DNA of 64,000 bases from Seison nebaliae (lineage: Eukaryota; Rotifera; Pararotatoria; Seisonacea; Seisonidae). The stretch spans positions 105,652-169,651 of the forward strand of contig JALJEE010002328.1 in NCBI GenBank assembly GCA_023231475.1, read 5' to 3'. The notes beneath the pieces were generated by a model, which saw only the letters and a program-made list of their open reading frames with translations, had not been told where the DNA came from and ran no database searches. The translations under genes and the position numbers were made by a program. Shown here piece by piece: positions 47,520 to 59,948 of this stretch. Position 1 is the stretch's first letter. The number at the start of each line of letters is the position of its first letter.

Positions 47520-50500
47520 TTAAATTAATTCTTTCTTTGGTGAGAAGTCGAATAATTTCTTCCATATTCGATCCAATATGAATGCTAATGAGACGTCTGC
47601 CAGAAGAGTCAAATATAATTTATATCGGAATGTTACCGGCATTTCTATCATATCTAGATAACCCACTCCGTTTTCTGCCCCAAATTGCATAAGCGGACTT
47701 GACACAATCGTAATGTAACCGACACACGCCAAAACTGCCATTAGAAATGGAGTATTTTCTTTCATACTCAACATAAATGGACGTCCCTTTAAAAAATGAG
47801 AGAAGTTGAAAATAAATGTTTAATAAAAGAGAAACTCTGTAATTGACAATGAATGTGCTAAGTTCCAATGCAATTGAGATGATATAAAGTGTGGAGTTTA
47901 GGAGATTGGGTTTGAATTCTTCATCAATTATCTGATTTTCATCGATTGTTCTTGGTTCGTACTCGTTACATAATTGAACGAGATATAATAAAGACGAGAG
48001 ATGAACAGCAAATTGAAGGAAGATTGATCCGATCATATAAATGTTAAATATATTATTCAATGGTCGTTTACGACTTATAGTATTTAAGGGTTTCGATTGG
48101 GTGATTGTCAAATAACAGAAAGTTAACATCACTCCTTGGACAGTCGCTTGCGTTTCCCCAAATTTTACTCCGGCTAAATAGAGAACACTTCTGGAATAAG
48201 CGGTGATGAGTGCGTTCAAAGCTAGAATGTGAAACATTTGTAATGTGGAAACGAGAGTGGCACGTCCATGTTTGAGAACTTCGCAAACACTTTTGATTGA
48301 AGAGTTCTTAGATGTAATGGGTGCTGCAATTGATGCATCACCTAATTTTACAATTCGATCTTCCTCCATCATATTTTTCATTTGATTAATATGTTCATTT
48401 CTCTCCTCTTCAGTTGCCAATCTTCGCAATTCTTCCAAGTGTTGAGCAATGGTCAATTGATTTCTTTCTGCTCTCTTGCTAACTGCAGCAGCCGCTTTCT
48501 CTGTAATCAATGCAATTCCCACATGTGCATGTTTCAATGCACCAACATCATTCGTACCATCACCACACATCAGTGTAAATAAACCGTATTCATTTAAATG
48601 AGAAATAATAAATTGTTTCTGTTTGGGAGATGTTCTCGCAAATACTCGGATAATTGGGAGAAATTCTTTCAATCGACCATTTTCCTGTATCATTTGTAAA
48701 CCTTCACCAGTTACGCACAAATCATAAGATTTAGTCACCAAATCCTTTCCCCCATGTTCGTTAAATGGAAAATATTTTACTTCAGATTCATTAATCGATT
48801 TCCAATTCCATTCAGTATCGTTACGATCCAAAACTAGGAAATGTTTGTTCACTAAATTAAATCGATTAACAAAATTTAATTGACGTGCTATAAATGCAGC
48901 TGTCAATGGATTATCACCCGTGATCATCATAACGTCGTGAGATGCATGAATGATTTCTTTGATTGCAGATGCTGTGTCGCTTTTCAAGTTAGTGGCTACT
49001 ACAAGAAATCCAGCAAACTCCAAATCATACTCTAATTCATCTCTCGTGATTTTTCCCGCTTGAATATCATTATCGACATTTGGTAATTGCTTGTAGGCAA
49101 GTGCTAGAATTCGAGCACCGTTACACATCAATTGTTGATAAGTTTCATCATAATTTTCCGGTACAATTTTAAACATTGATCGAATAATTTCTGGTGCGCC
49201 TTTTACACTTCCAATATAATTTTCATTATTAACGGAAACGGTTGACATTCGTTTAAGAGCCGAAGTGAAATGATGACGATGAATAATTTTCCAATTGCCG
49301 TCGTGATGTTCTCGGCTTTCACCCGTCACTAATGAATTTTCGTCAATCGAAATTGAAAGATCATTTAGATGTTGTTTCGCCGTATTTCGATTATGCACAA
49401 GAAAACTTTGTCGAGTTATATAATATCCAAGAGATGATAAAATACCTTTTTCCAATGGATCTCCAACAATATCGTTATTTCCATTTTCGGTAATAGCCAT
49501 CAATGAATGACAAGTAAGTAATACGCGAAATGTCTTTAAGTCGATGGAATTAATAGGTCGAATAATATCATTAATATTTCTAATATCATTCAAATTATCT
49601 TTTGGATATGCAATTCCCTTAATAATCGGTTTTTCTGAAGTTAACGTACCCGTTTTATCAAAACAACATATATCAATCTTACCAGCAAACGGTATTCGAA
49701 ATGGTTCCGTACAAAATATATTATTCTTCTGCAATTGACTAATTGACGAGTTAACGGCAACCGATAATTCGACAGGTAATTCCGGTGGAACTACACTGGT
49801 CAAAACGAGAATACATTCGACAAATAACTTATATTTGTTTCTTTCTGGATTTTTAGTTCCTTCAATCCAAATGTACGAGGATGCCATGATGGCGAATATG
49901 AGAAGGAACAATATGAATAGAAACACTTCTTTATTATTTGCTGAGATACGTTGAACACCATAAAGTATGGTTTTCATTAAACGTCCTTGTGACGTCTCGT
50001 AACCGGTACGAACAACATAACATAAACAACCGTTATCTGGTGTACGAATATTCCATGAAATATTGGGCTGTTTACGTACTGAAGGATAATTGGCTAATAT
50101 TCTCGTACCTGCATATAATATATGTAATTTGCCCATTGATTCCATAATAAACGATTCATTTAAATCCTTTTCATCGAGAGACATGATCGGTTCCTTCGTC
50201 ACAGGACAGCTTTCACCTGTCAACATACTCTCGTCGATTATGCAGTTGCCTCTTAACAATAACATATCACACGGAATTTGTTTCATTTCATCATTCTCTC
50301 TTAATTGTCGATTATTATTGATTTCTTTTGACAATTGGCTATTATTCTTATCTTTTGTTGATTGGTTATCATTCATTCTTCGACGACCTAACGAACAGAT
50401 ATCACCCGGTAACAATTCATCTGACATAATAATTAACCATTTCCTATTTCGATAAACATTCACCATATATGGTTTATTGCCCATGTTTCGGATCGTTTGC

Positions 50501-51207
50501 AAATTGGTCAATTGTTGTTTGACTAATAATAATTCGAAAATAATTAACATGATTAATGTGAAGAGAGCATAATGCCAATATTCATCGAGACACCATAAGA
50601 GAACACAAAACGATTGAAATACAAAAAATGGCATCGTGGCACGTTCAACAAACAAATCGAGAAATGTTGGAATATCCAAAATTAATTTATTTAATCCATA
50701 TTTATTCATCGAATCTCCTATCTTCTCATCATCCAATCCACGACTTTCAACATAATCCATCAATCTTAAATCGATTGGATATCGAATAGAACAAAATTTC
50801 TCTTCACCATCAAAAACATATTTGACTTTTTGAAAATGAAAATAAATATCTTTCTTCTCTTTAATCAAATGAACGATTTCTGATGTTCCATTATGTTTCG
50901 TCGGTTTAACGAACATCAAGTTCGCATCTTCCAATTCCTTCACTGACGTGCATGTCATAAATGCACGTAATTTCATCATCCATACAGCAAACAACGACAT
51001 AAGGATTTGAAGTGATGCCAAACATCCGATGACTATCAATCCAAATTCTTTGTAAGATTCGAGACCGAAATAACTCAACCAAATGAAGATCCAAGTGGGA
51101 TAGATGAGAAAGAACGGCAGAATATTCCAGTGCAAATACCACGGTAATAATTTTAGTAAATAAATCCGGTCAATCGTCCCATATTCATCATCACAAGATA
51201 TTCCCAT
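47520..51207 (-). CDS. ATP13A1: P5A-type P-ATPase, ER transmembrane helix dislocase
   Basis: The ATP13A1/Spf1 family extracts mis-inserted or mistargeted helices from the ER membrane. Two exons (51207-47836 and 47786-47520) give 1,212 aa (human 1,204). Membrane segments lie near the N-terminus (WYLHWNILPFFLIYPTWIFI) as in P5A pumps. Motifs in order: the actuator TGES near residue 330, the P5A signature PPELP near 472, the phosphorylation site CFDKTGTLTSEKP near 515, and the hinge CGDGTNDVGALKHAHVGIAL near 880. C-terminal spans follow, with GRPFMLSMKENTP across the splice junction. The single intron is 49 nt with a GTTTCT donor. All catalytic residues are present. Confidence 0.96.
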
Positions 51208-51820
51208 ATTTCAATTATAACTGGACAGAAAACCAAAAAATTTAATTCTGAAATATTCACTGTTATATTTCAGTTGCTTATTTTAATTTTTCACACAAAG
51301 CTATTTTAAAAATTAAAAAATTATCTTACATAAATATAATTTCAAATTACCATATTTTATTTGAATTATTAAGCCAAAAATATATTTAACATATAATTCG
51401 ATTTATGAAAATATATACATACAATATCAACAATGTGAGACGACACGTATATATTATAATATTTCAATTAGTCTTTATTTTAATAACAGAATAGTTTTTC
51501 ACCGGTTTCACATATTCTCGTTCATCACGTAGTCTTCTCTAAACGACGATTATGAATTCATACTCATTAAATCTTTCCGATGATATTATATTCTATTGGA
51601 TTTATTGCAAAATGGGTGACAATTGGAATGAATAAGCTATTGAAAAATTTGATAAGTGATGGGTTGTAGCGAAATATGCTAAATGAGAAACATCGAATTC
51701 GTTGTTGTCCAAATTAGTCCTCCCATCACGATAATGTGCCTTGGTACAGATGCAAAAAATTCCGTATGTGTTTTAGAATCAAATCCATCACGTGGCGACC
51801 ATATTTTCTGAACCTTAATT
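51208..51820. other. Intergenic region upstream of ATP13A1
   Basis: AT-rich, with no ORF. It presumably contains the ATP13A1 promoter. It ends where the LINE fragment tail begins. Confidence 0.5.
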
Positions 51821-51824
51821 TTTT

Positions 51825-52380
51825 ATTATTATTTTTTTTTTATTTATTATAAAATCAAATCCCCTAGGGATAAATTAAAAAGAAAATGAGATAGATCACT
51901 CTACATGTTATCAGTGATAAGTTTTTTTCCAATGACGATTTCATCTCTTAAATATTCTGGAATATGAGAAGTGATATCGAAGTTAGAAGAAATGTAAAGA
52001 GCGTCATCGAAAGATTCAGGAATATCAATCGAATAGTAATAGCAAAAAAAGACAACCGGATTGAAAAAATTTTTAGCCTATTAAATGGCTTACAACAATC
52101 GAGAAGCATTATATAATTACTCTATTATATGTGCGATCGAGAGATAGCAAGGACTTTTTAGTGTTGGACAAGGAAACGGCTAGTCCATAAAAATCGCAAC
52201 AGTAAGTGAAGAACAAGTTGATCTTCAATGGAATCGAAAAATATTTGCAACGATGATGAAACGAATAAAAAGATCTAAGAAACTTACATCTAATTTCATC
52301 GGTCGTCGCTGAACTCTTCTTCTTATTATATAAATTAATAAATAAAGTAATATTAAAGTTATTATTATTATTATTCATCA
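51825..52380 (-). mobile_element. LINE 3' fragment with palindromic terminus
   Basis: 5'-truncated non-LTR element on the minus strand. Its 3' end (at 51825-51860 on the plus strand) reads ATCCC-TA-GGGGATTT and then an A/TAA-rich tail. Upstream, a frame carries DEIRCKFLRSFYSFHHRCKY and LSLDRTYNRVI, close to the equivalent RNKFCRAFFSF...LSLDRAYNRLI of the copy at 54685-55800, i.e. the region after the reverse transcriptase palm. No intact ORF. Confidence 0.7.
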
Positions 52381-52660
52381 AAATTCCCGTCGGAATAAAT
52401 TAGAAAAAATATTAAAAAACTTTCGGTCATCACCAATGTTGATCAAGTGGTGCAAGTCGATCAGAGTTTCTTGATTAATCGGAGAAGACGTGATCGGATC
52501 GTAAAAAAAATGAAGTCCTTAAAATCGGGTAGGAGAATATCTGGTGGTAAGTCGTAGTATCGAATAGTATGAAGAAAGTTGAATGAAGGTGGAAAGCATT
52601 AGTATAAGTAGTAAAAGAAGTGAGAGAATTCGAAACTGAACAATCAGTTGAAAATGAAAT
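52362..52660 (-). mobile_element. LINE 3' fragment, tail abutting the previous copy
   Basis: Starts on the plus strand with a TTA-repeat tail (52362-52378), then the terminal motif ATTCC-CGTC-GGAAT and a stretch similar to the other copies (gttgatcaagtgg, cgatcagag). The right boundary is not clear. Only the non-coding 3' part and a little of the ORF end remain. Confidence 0.55.
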
Positions 52661-53366
52661 TTATTTCCCCAAATTATAAATTACTTTTTAGTCAGAAATG
52701 AACCACATTAAATGATTAAGCAAATACATTTTGCACTGTTTATGCCGATATCATCTCATGAGTATTCGCGATATTCATGTGCTCATATGTTCTGGTTAGA
52801 ATCTATCGTTGATCAAATATTAAAACCTGATCATCCGTGATTGGACCTCATAACTTCTTCTCGATAAATGACTTAATACCTAATACCTAATAACAGCCGA
52901 CTAAGTTGATCAACAGCTGGTTAGAACATCCATCTTGGGTAATCGGACCTTCGGCATGAGAAAGTTGAACTTGTGGCGGGTAACATATACGATAATTGGT
53001 TCAGTTTCCCAGCTTCTGAATCGAAGGAATCTTCGCTACGATTTGAAAGGACACCAACGGAACAGAAAACAGATGAAGAAAAGTTAGAAATTTAAAATAA
53101 TAGAAATATTATTAAATTAATATTTTTCTATAGATCCATCAATTTACTCACCATGAAATAACTGGTGTAATAGATACTGTATATTATTTTTAAATAAAAA
53201 ATTTAAAAAGAATTGAAATATTTATTTGTTATTTCAAGTAGTGAGTATATTTTTTAAAAAATATATGAAGCCAACACAATAATTCTTTTTATTCCAAGAA
53301 TTTATGTTTGAATTATAATATTAATTTATATATAATATTAAATGTCGCTTAATATCATCGTCAAAA

Positions 53367-54020
53367 TCATTGGTATATGGTGATCATAACGGCAGATAGC
53401 GAACATTTACGATACCAAAATCCATAAGATCCAGTTTCTGGACAATTAATTCCATTATTTCTATCTTTCGTCAGAAATCTATCGCTCTTAGAATAAGATG
53501 GTGTATTTGTAATAATAGCATAACCATTCTCTTCCGTATCAATAATTAGATCGAGATAAGTAACTTGATTAGCATCGCTGAAAGTTAATTTACGTATATT
53601 ATTTTCCTGAACGAATTTACGAAGAAATTCATTTCCCAAATAATAATTGCGATTGTCAACAAAAAAACCACATTTAAAATCTTGCCATGTCCGACCAAAA
53701 AAAGTATCTTTACTCCAAAATTGTCCAAAAGAGAAAGTTCCTGACATATCCACGACTGATCTGTCCCAATCCTCACATTCTCCAGTGAGAATAATTTTTT
53801 CCAAAGATTTGACCGGACAGTTCCCTGAACATTTCTCACCATTTTCATCCAAACCATCGCATTCCGAATCCGATGCACATCTTGAAATTTGTCCCATATT
53901 GTTACGTAAAGAGATCTTTCCGTTGTTACTTATCTTATTAAAATAGACACTTCGACTATTTTCACAATTCGATAGAACTATCATGATACTCATTCCAAAT
54001 AATATAAAGTTGTTCCACAT
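53367..54020 (-). CDS. Secreted fibrinogen-like (FReD) protein, divergent
   Basis: A single exon of 217 aa with a signal peptide (NFILFGMSIMIVLSNCENS). A short Cys-rich stretch (CASDSECDGLDENGEKCSGNC) precedes a region that follows the fibrinogen-related domain: FGRTWQDFKCGF (cf. W.DYK.GFG), YYLGNEFLRKF (cf. FWLGNENIH.LT), YLDLIIDTEEN, then FLTKDRNNGINC and YGFWYRKCSLS (cf. FSTxDxDND..C and WWY.NCH.SNLNG). FReD proteins are extracellular lectin-like binders. It is shorter than usual and its sugar/calcium-site residues are poorly kept, so function is uncertain. LINE fragments lie on both sides. Confidence 0.6.
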   Translation of the reverse strand: MWNNFILFGMSIMIVLSNCENSRSVYFNKISNNGKISLRNNMGQISRCASDSECDGLDENGEKCSGNCPVKSLEKIILTGECEDWDRSVVDMSGTFSFGQFWSKDTFFGRTWQDFKCGFFVDNRNYYLGNEFLRKFVQENNIRKLTFSDANQVTYLDLIIDTEENGYAIITNTPSYSKSDRFLTKDRNNGINCPETGSYGFWYRKCSLSAVMITIYQ

Positions 54021-54484
54021 TCTCCAAAATCAAATTCAGAAATAATAAAATATTGAGAATGATAAATTGAAAAGGTTACTAATGTAAGTCTCCTACATAA
54101 AATCGATAAGCATATATATATATATAAATTCTGTTTCAGATCATTTTGTTATTAAAACTATAGATATTTAAAGAGATTGTCGCTATTGGACATGAGTGGT
54201 ATGATTAAAGGGACCGTAACGAAACGAAAAAAAAAGAAGCAAAATCCTTTTAGAAAAATTAAAACTTCTTTAATAATGAAGAAACCGTGAATAATATACG
54301 GATTCGCTAACAACGAGAAAATAGAAGTAATTCTGATTTTCTATTTGTTCAATTGTTCGGGTCGATCGATCATTTTTGGGGAAACGCCATTTGGTAGATC
54401 GACCATTTGGTGGACTGCGTATACAAAATACAGTTATGTATATATTTCCGATTTTTTCTTTTTTTTAGATTAAAATTACACCAA

Positions 54485-54620
54485 ATTTTTGGATTATTAT
54501 TATTTATTAATGAAATGAAATTCCCGTCGGGATAAAGAAGAAAATAAAGTAAAAAAATTTCGATCTTCGCCAATATTGATCAGTCTGCGTAATTCAGCGA
54601 TCAGTCTGCGTATATTATCA
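54485..54620 (-). mobile_element. Short LINE 3' end
   Basis: A TTA-rich tail, the palindromic terminus ATTCCCGTCGGGAT and about 80 bp of element body (ttcgccaatattgatcag, similar to the copy at 52.4 kb: tcaccaatgttgatcaag). Everything further 5' has been lost. The phrase gatcagtctgcgta occurs twice here. Confidence 0.6.
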
Positions 54621-54684
54621 TTAAAAATTATAAATTTTAATTAATATTATATTTAAAATTAATTAAGTATAATAGAATTGTTTT

Positions 54685-55800
54685 ATTATTATTTGTTAAT
54701 TAAAATTCCCGTCGGGATATGATATATAATTATAAAAATTACTCTGTGTCAATAAAAAGGCGTAGTTGATCGAGGGAATCGCGGTAGAGTTGAGGTGGAA
54801 TCGTTATGTTGAGATGAAATTTTAAAAATCTTTTAGAGAAATGTTTCGAGATAACCCGTAGTATCTGACAGTGTATGTGAAAACGGAATGGGTGTGAAAA
54901 GGATGGATATCGGAAGGATGACTAGAGAGTGAGGCGGAATTGTTAAATTTATCACAGAGTGACGATATAGAAGAATTGGAAATGGTAGGATATTCACAGT
55001 AGCGAAAAGAAGTGAGCGATTACATCTATGAAAAGAGCAGATCATTTTCGTAATGAGCCGATTATAAGCTCGGTCCAAGGACAGAAAAAACCGATGAGAA
55101 CATAGAAAGATGGTCTCTAAAAAATACACTGGTAACACTAGGCTCCTGAATAATAAAAGACGGATCTTTAACGGGACGAATTTGGTTTTAGAAGAGAAGG
55201 AGAAAAAAGCCCTGCAAAATTTGTTTCGGATACGATCGAGAGAGGATGACGAAAAAGAGTGCATATCAATTAGCGAACCTAAGAAGATAGTGGAAGAAGC
55301 GAGAGGAATGTTAGAGAAAGAACGATTACCGGTCGAGAGCAACCAGCATTTCGATTCGTTTACAGCAATCCCTCTTTCCGCAAGAAGACGAGATATCCGT
55401 AGATATCGAAGCAGAAAGTATGAAACAACTTCATTTTTAGAGAAATTGGAAAGTATTTACACCGATGATTTATAGAACTTGCATCTAATATGATCGACAG
55501 TTGCAGAACTCTTTTTCTTACAGTCTAAATAACAACCAAGAAATTTCTCTCGCATTCAGTTTAATATTCGTCAACAATTTGGATTTCGAATTATTACACT
55601 TTATACCACATCTCACAAGTGCTTCCTGAATTACCCGTAACATAACATGTAAAGTTTCCTTACTATTACTACATAACACCATATCATCCGCATATGCATA
55701 GAGAGCCGAATTATAATGAGAATTTCTCAATTTTTCTTCAACTTTGTTGAAATAATCTACCATTTTTTGAGGTAGAAAATCGAACAAATATTTGCACGTG
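54685..55800 (-). mobile_element. LINE fragment with partial reverse transcriptase
   Basis: The longest minus-strand LINE copy. The 3' terminus (plus-strand 54690-54720) is a TTA tail plus ATTCCCGTCGGGATAT. Upstream on the element strand, the frame 55342-54833 covers the post-RT region (FVPLKIRLLLFRSLVLPVYF, LSLDRAYNRLITK). Before it, 55787-55518 contains the RT catalytic block SALYAYADDMVLCSN and GIKCNNSKSKLL. The two parts are in different frames. YADD and the 'GxxxNxxKS' block place it with ordinary non-LTR retrotransposons (Jockey/I/CR1-like); I cannot set the clade. Confidence 0.8.
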
Positions 55801-56251
55801 AACTTTATGCGCTCTCAAAGACTTTGGCTAGAATAATTTAAATTTAAATAAAGTTAGTTTATTGTCGCAATGTTAAAAGAATTGCCGATATAATTCAATT
55901 GAGCCTCTTCTCATTGCCTTGACGACTTTATTCTTAATTTTTCGTTTCTTATGATTCTTTTAGTAAAATTTTAAATTAAACACTTTCATGGAAGTCAATA
56001 TCGTTCTCTTATCATCATGTAGTATGATGATTAATTAGAATAGTTCATGAATTCTTTACAAACATCGATATTGATATAGTTTCCGATTCAATTTATTGAA
56101 TATAATTATAATATATTTTAGTTAAAATCGGGAGAATAACTTCTCTGTAATTTGGCTACTCAACTACACTTCTCTTGTTAGTCGATAAGGTCTTTCGATT
56201 TTCGAAATTTGAACATCATAAGTTCTATTATAAGAATTCGATTAGGGAAAA

Positions 56252-56703
56252 ATGAATAAAATTTTTCTCATCATTTCCCTTCTATTTATTACCATCTCGT
56301 CTGTTTACTCAATCAAATGTTATCTATGTGCACCAGGAAGTGTAGATTGTGATTTGGAGGGTGAACATTTTAGAAGAAGTCTAACAAATTACGCATCAGA
56401 ATGCAAAGGAAGTTGTGGAGTTGGTCATTCTTATTTCAGTTGAAACATTCTTATTCTTTAATATAGAAACGATGGATATATAATTTGAAAACGAATAAGA
56501 AAAGAATTATGAGATCGTGTGATGCTCCTACCTGTCCCAATATTACCAATTCTCGATTGAACATCGGATTGTTCGTTCTAGAAACTCATTGTTGTCGAGA
56601 TAAGGATTTTTGTAATCGTTCTTCCATAACAAAAAAATCTATTCTTCTCAATATCTCAGCATTTCTTCTAGCAATCATTTTCCACATATCAACAACATTA
56701 TAA
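56252..56703 (+). CDS. Ly6/three-finger GPI-anchored protein
   Basis: Two exons (56252-56419 and 56467-56703) give 134 aa. A signal peptide (IFLIISLLFITISSVYS) precedes IKCYLCAPGSVDCDLEG, the classic start of a Ly6 domain. KGSCG, SCDAPTCPN and the closing HCCRDKDFCN follow; the CCxxDxCN pattern defines the family. A hydrophobic C-terminal segment (ILLNISAFLLAIIFH) follows an RSS-type site, as for GPI anchoring. Arthropod relatives act at septate junctions and as modulators of ion channels. The 47-nt intron starts GTTGGT. Confidence 0.85.
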
Positions 56704-56818
56704 TCTCATTAAAAATATCAAAAATGTGAAAATTTATTTTCAATAAAATTTTCAATAAAAACAATTTGGATAAATTTCCAGAAATGATGATGATTATTTT
56801 TATAAATTTCATAGTTTT

Positions 56819-58711
56819 CTAAGCTGAATCGTCATTCTTATAATAATCATTTCGACGTTTCTTCTTCCGTCTAAAAATAAATATTTCAATTCTCATAATC
56901 ATTATCAAATTATTTGTAAAAATTAACATCCCGATATTATCTGTATCAATTAAATTTTTTATCTGATCCCAATCTCGATCTAATTGTTTATTCTTTTTCA
57001 AGTTCTTCAATCCACTTTTCGTCTTCCTTCCACCGTCAACCTTTACACCGTATTGGAATGCGGCACTGAAAATTTAAGTTCGTTAACAAACCGAACAAGA
57101 ACAACAAAATTTAACACTGGATTCGCTTCTTTCGTTTGCATATAATTACTATATTCTTCATCATCATTAAACGTCCAACGAGGTAGATGTTCTTGATTTT
57201 TCTAAAAAATTTCAAATTTTTTAAAAGAATTTTTGAAGAAAATATCGAACAACATTATCCATACTTGTAAAATCAGGTTCATCATCCGACTCTACATCAA
57301 CATCAATTTCAGCCATTGTTCTATTATGTCGTAATTTTTATGAATTTCAATAAAAAAAAATTAAATTTAAACCCGGGATAACATTCAGTATAATAATCAT
57401 CTTGTGCTGATTTTGATTGAGAAATTTTCAATCCGACTTGTGCTGTTATTTGGTCAATCTCCTTGTTCATTTCATTATTCTCTTCTTCTGAATTATTTTT
57501 CTAAATTAATTATCAATAAATATATAATGAATAATAATGAATAATAATATTGAAACTTTCATTGAATTGAAATAATTTCTTGTTTTTTCTTCTTTGTTTC
57601 CTGTTCGAATTTCATAATCAGGAACATATTTCCCAACATTTTCAAAAATACTTTGAAGAAAATTGTTTAATGAAAGAAATTATGAAGAAAGCACTTGAAA
57701 TCGTCGTTAGTCGGATGATCATCGGATGGAAAATTTTTAATATTCGGAATATCTTCAAATCGAACAGATTTCTGTTCTTTTTCCATTGAGAGATCATTTA
57801 AGAAATTCTTCTCAATTTTATTAGATGATTGTGGATTTGTTAATTTCTTCTTCTTTCCTTTTTTTCCCGAACGATAATAAGAGAGAACAATCGATAGTTC
57901 TCGAAGAGTTATCTCACTTTCAGAAACGTTAAACAATTTCTCTTTCGATCGACAATCGGCGATACTTCGAATTAGAGTGTTGGGTTTGGGGAGATATGGC
58001 ACATCTTCCATATCCATCACATATGCCATTCTTCCTGGTACGAAGAATTCGTTACAAGCAATTTTTTTATTTTCTATTTTCTCTTCAAGATACTTATTGA
58101 TTTTTCTCACTAATTTACTTTCTTCTCCAATTTCTTTCTCTTCCTCTTTAATCAGAGAAGAATTTTTCTGTTTTTTCAATTCTTCTTTTCTCACTCGATT
58201 CTCTTCTTTCTCGATATCTTTTCGAACACGTTGTAAAAGTGAATAATCCAATCCTTTCACCATATGCGTATGTGTCATATCTCCTCCCAACCATTTCGAT
58301 TCTTCGATTGGAACTTGACGATTCTTATCACTAAAAATTTGACTGGAAAAAGATTTTGAAATTTTTTCTATTCAACTGTTAAAATTGAACCTGCTCAATT
58401 TGAATTCTTTTCTCGTCAATTCTTGACCCGTTCCAGTTGCTTGCTGTTCTGCCAATTCTCGTTTTCGTCTTTCTGCTGCTCGATCGACATATTTCTCGTT
58501 TAATTCTTGTTCTCGTCGAAGTTCTTCCTCCCGTTTCTGTATGTATGGTTGCTTCTTCTTCTTCCTCAACATTTTTTTCTGTTTGTCATTATTCTTTTTC
58601 AATTGGTTCGATGAATCAACGACAAATTTCCGGAAATCATCATTTCTTAATGAACTAAATTTTATATTAATCGTTAATTTTCTAGATTAAATTTAACTAT
58701 GAATTATCCAT
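56819..58711 (-). CDS. IK: Protein Red (IK / SMU-2), spliceosome factor
   Basis: Component of the activated spliceosome B complex, partner of SMU1. The first coding exon is only 14 nt (58711-58698) and joins 58654 to read MDNSYSLRNDDFRKF, matching the family's NEDFRKLL. Then come REQELNEKYVDRAAERRKREL (human EIERERELAEKYRDRAKERR), LGGDMTHTHMVKGLDYSLL, FFVPGRMAYVMDM and TLIRSIADC. The C-terminus shows AAFQYGVKVDGGRK and LDRDWDQIK (human AAFQYGIKMSEGRK, LDRQWKKI). The RE/RD/ER repeat that names the protein is missing. Exons between about 57660 and 57060 are small and I did not resolve all their borders. Introns start GTT. Confidence 0.88.
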
Positions 58712-58827
58712 TCATTTATTAACATTCACTTTAATAAATGATCGTCTTAATTTGCTAAGATTTTAAATATTTTCTAAATCATTCTTTCTAACATTTTCAT
58801 TTCTTTTTCTTTTTAATTTAATGAGTT

Positions 58828-59531
58828 AAACTTAACTTTAAGTTTAGTCTAGTTTACATAATCACCAACCATTAGTTATCTTGACGGTAAATCAATCATA
58901 TCCATCATGCATGTCGAATTATAATATTAAGTCAAAAACATCGTCAGTTTTTCGTTTTATCGAACTTAAGTTCGATATAGTTAGTAGACTAAAATATTTT
59001 ATTAAAACAACTAGAATGATATCGAATTGACAAGGAAAAGTAAGTTTTGGTTAAATGACAATTATAATTAATGGTAATATGAAATGTACGAAGTTCTATA
59101 TTGAGAATTTGAGAAATCTAGGATAGAAATTGCGATATAAATCTTCTATCCTAACGAACCCCAAACGATAATATTATTTATACCAATATTATTGGTATTA
59201 TTTTTAGACTTCTTCTAAAAACTCGATAGAGTTAATACCCTATATTTCTAAAAGAAGAAGATTATAGAGAAATATTGAAAAATGAATGAAATAATAACCT
59301 TTAGAAGAATCTGTTCTTGTATTTGTAGGGTTTCCTACCCCCTACCAACCACCCCCTACGTGGACCTCTAAGGCTCTTGAGATCACACGTTATCTTACAG
59401 GTTCTCTTCACATATTTCTCTCCAATCAAAATACTCATCACCAGGTACACCTTTGGTTGTACCTGATGAATATTTGAAGGCTTAATATCGTGAGCGCACA
59501 GAATTAGACAAATAAACAGTTTGTCTAATTC
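58828..59531. repeat. Array of consecutive hairpin-forming palindromes
   Basis: At least eight inverted repeats in 700 bp. Perfect 20-bp palindrome TATCGAACTTAAGTTCGATA at 58958-58977; stems 58828-58835/58838-58845 (AAACTTAA), 59119-59128/59144-59153 (TAGGATAGAA), 59180-59188/59190-59198 (ATACCAATA), 59209-59216/59253-59260 (CTTCTTCT) enclosing AACTC-GATA-GAGTT, 59325-59329/59334-59338 (GTAGG), 59435-59449/59458-59469 (TCATC..AGGTACA), and 12 bp 59501-59512/59520-59531 (GAATTAGACAAA). A GC-rich patch (ccccctaccaaccacccc) lies between. No ORF. Confidence 0.75.
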
Positions 59532-59612
59532 TATTTAAAGATGAAAATTAAAACTGAAATAGTTCCAACCAATTCTCCATATTTATATAAAACTAAATTG
59601 GATATTTGTAGA

Positions 59613-59620
59613 TGACGTCA
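59613..59620. promoter_or_regulatory. Perfect CRE palindrome TGACGTCA
   Basis: The exact CREB/ATF consensus, about 330 bp upstream of the IRAK1BP1-like start, with a second half-site (tatgacgac) 11 bp further on. Possible promoter element; a chance match is not excluded. Confidence 0.35.
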
Positions 59621-59948
59621 GCTCCGAATATGACGACAATAGGGGAATTGTCAGTGGACTGAGTATGTGAAGGCGGTCGAATATGAAAATCAAAAAGAAA
59701 GCTTATATGGATACATTTTGACAATCGTGTTTTTCATATCCATTATTTCTTAACAATAAATCTTCTTATATCTTCCCTATCATAACGTTCATTCGGTCGA
59801 TAGCACGACAGAATCTTCTTCATTTATTTCCTGTAACAACTAAGTAATATATCAAATTTAAAACAGAAGCTTAGAGAAATGTAAATATTTCAAATTTATT
59901 CTATATATATAAATACTATCTTGTTTGAACTGTAGCTCATCCATTGTA

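Noticed and set aside
55110-55475. Plus-strand 121-aa basic ORF
   Set aside because: It is the antisense of the LINE post-RT region, which has clear homology in the other direction.
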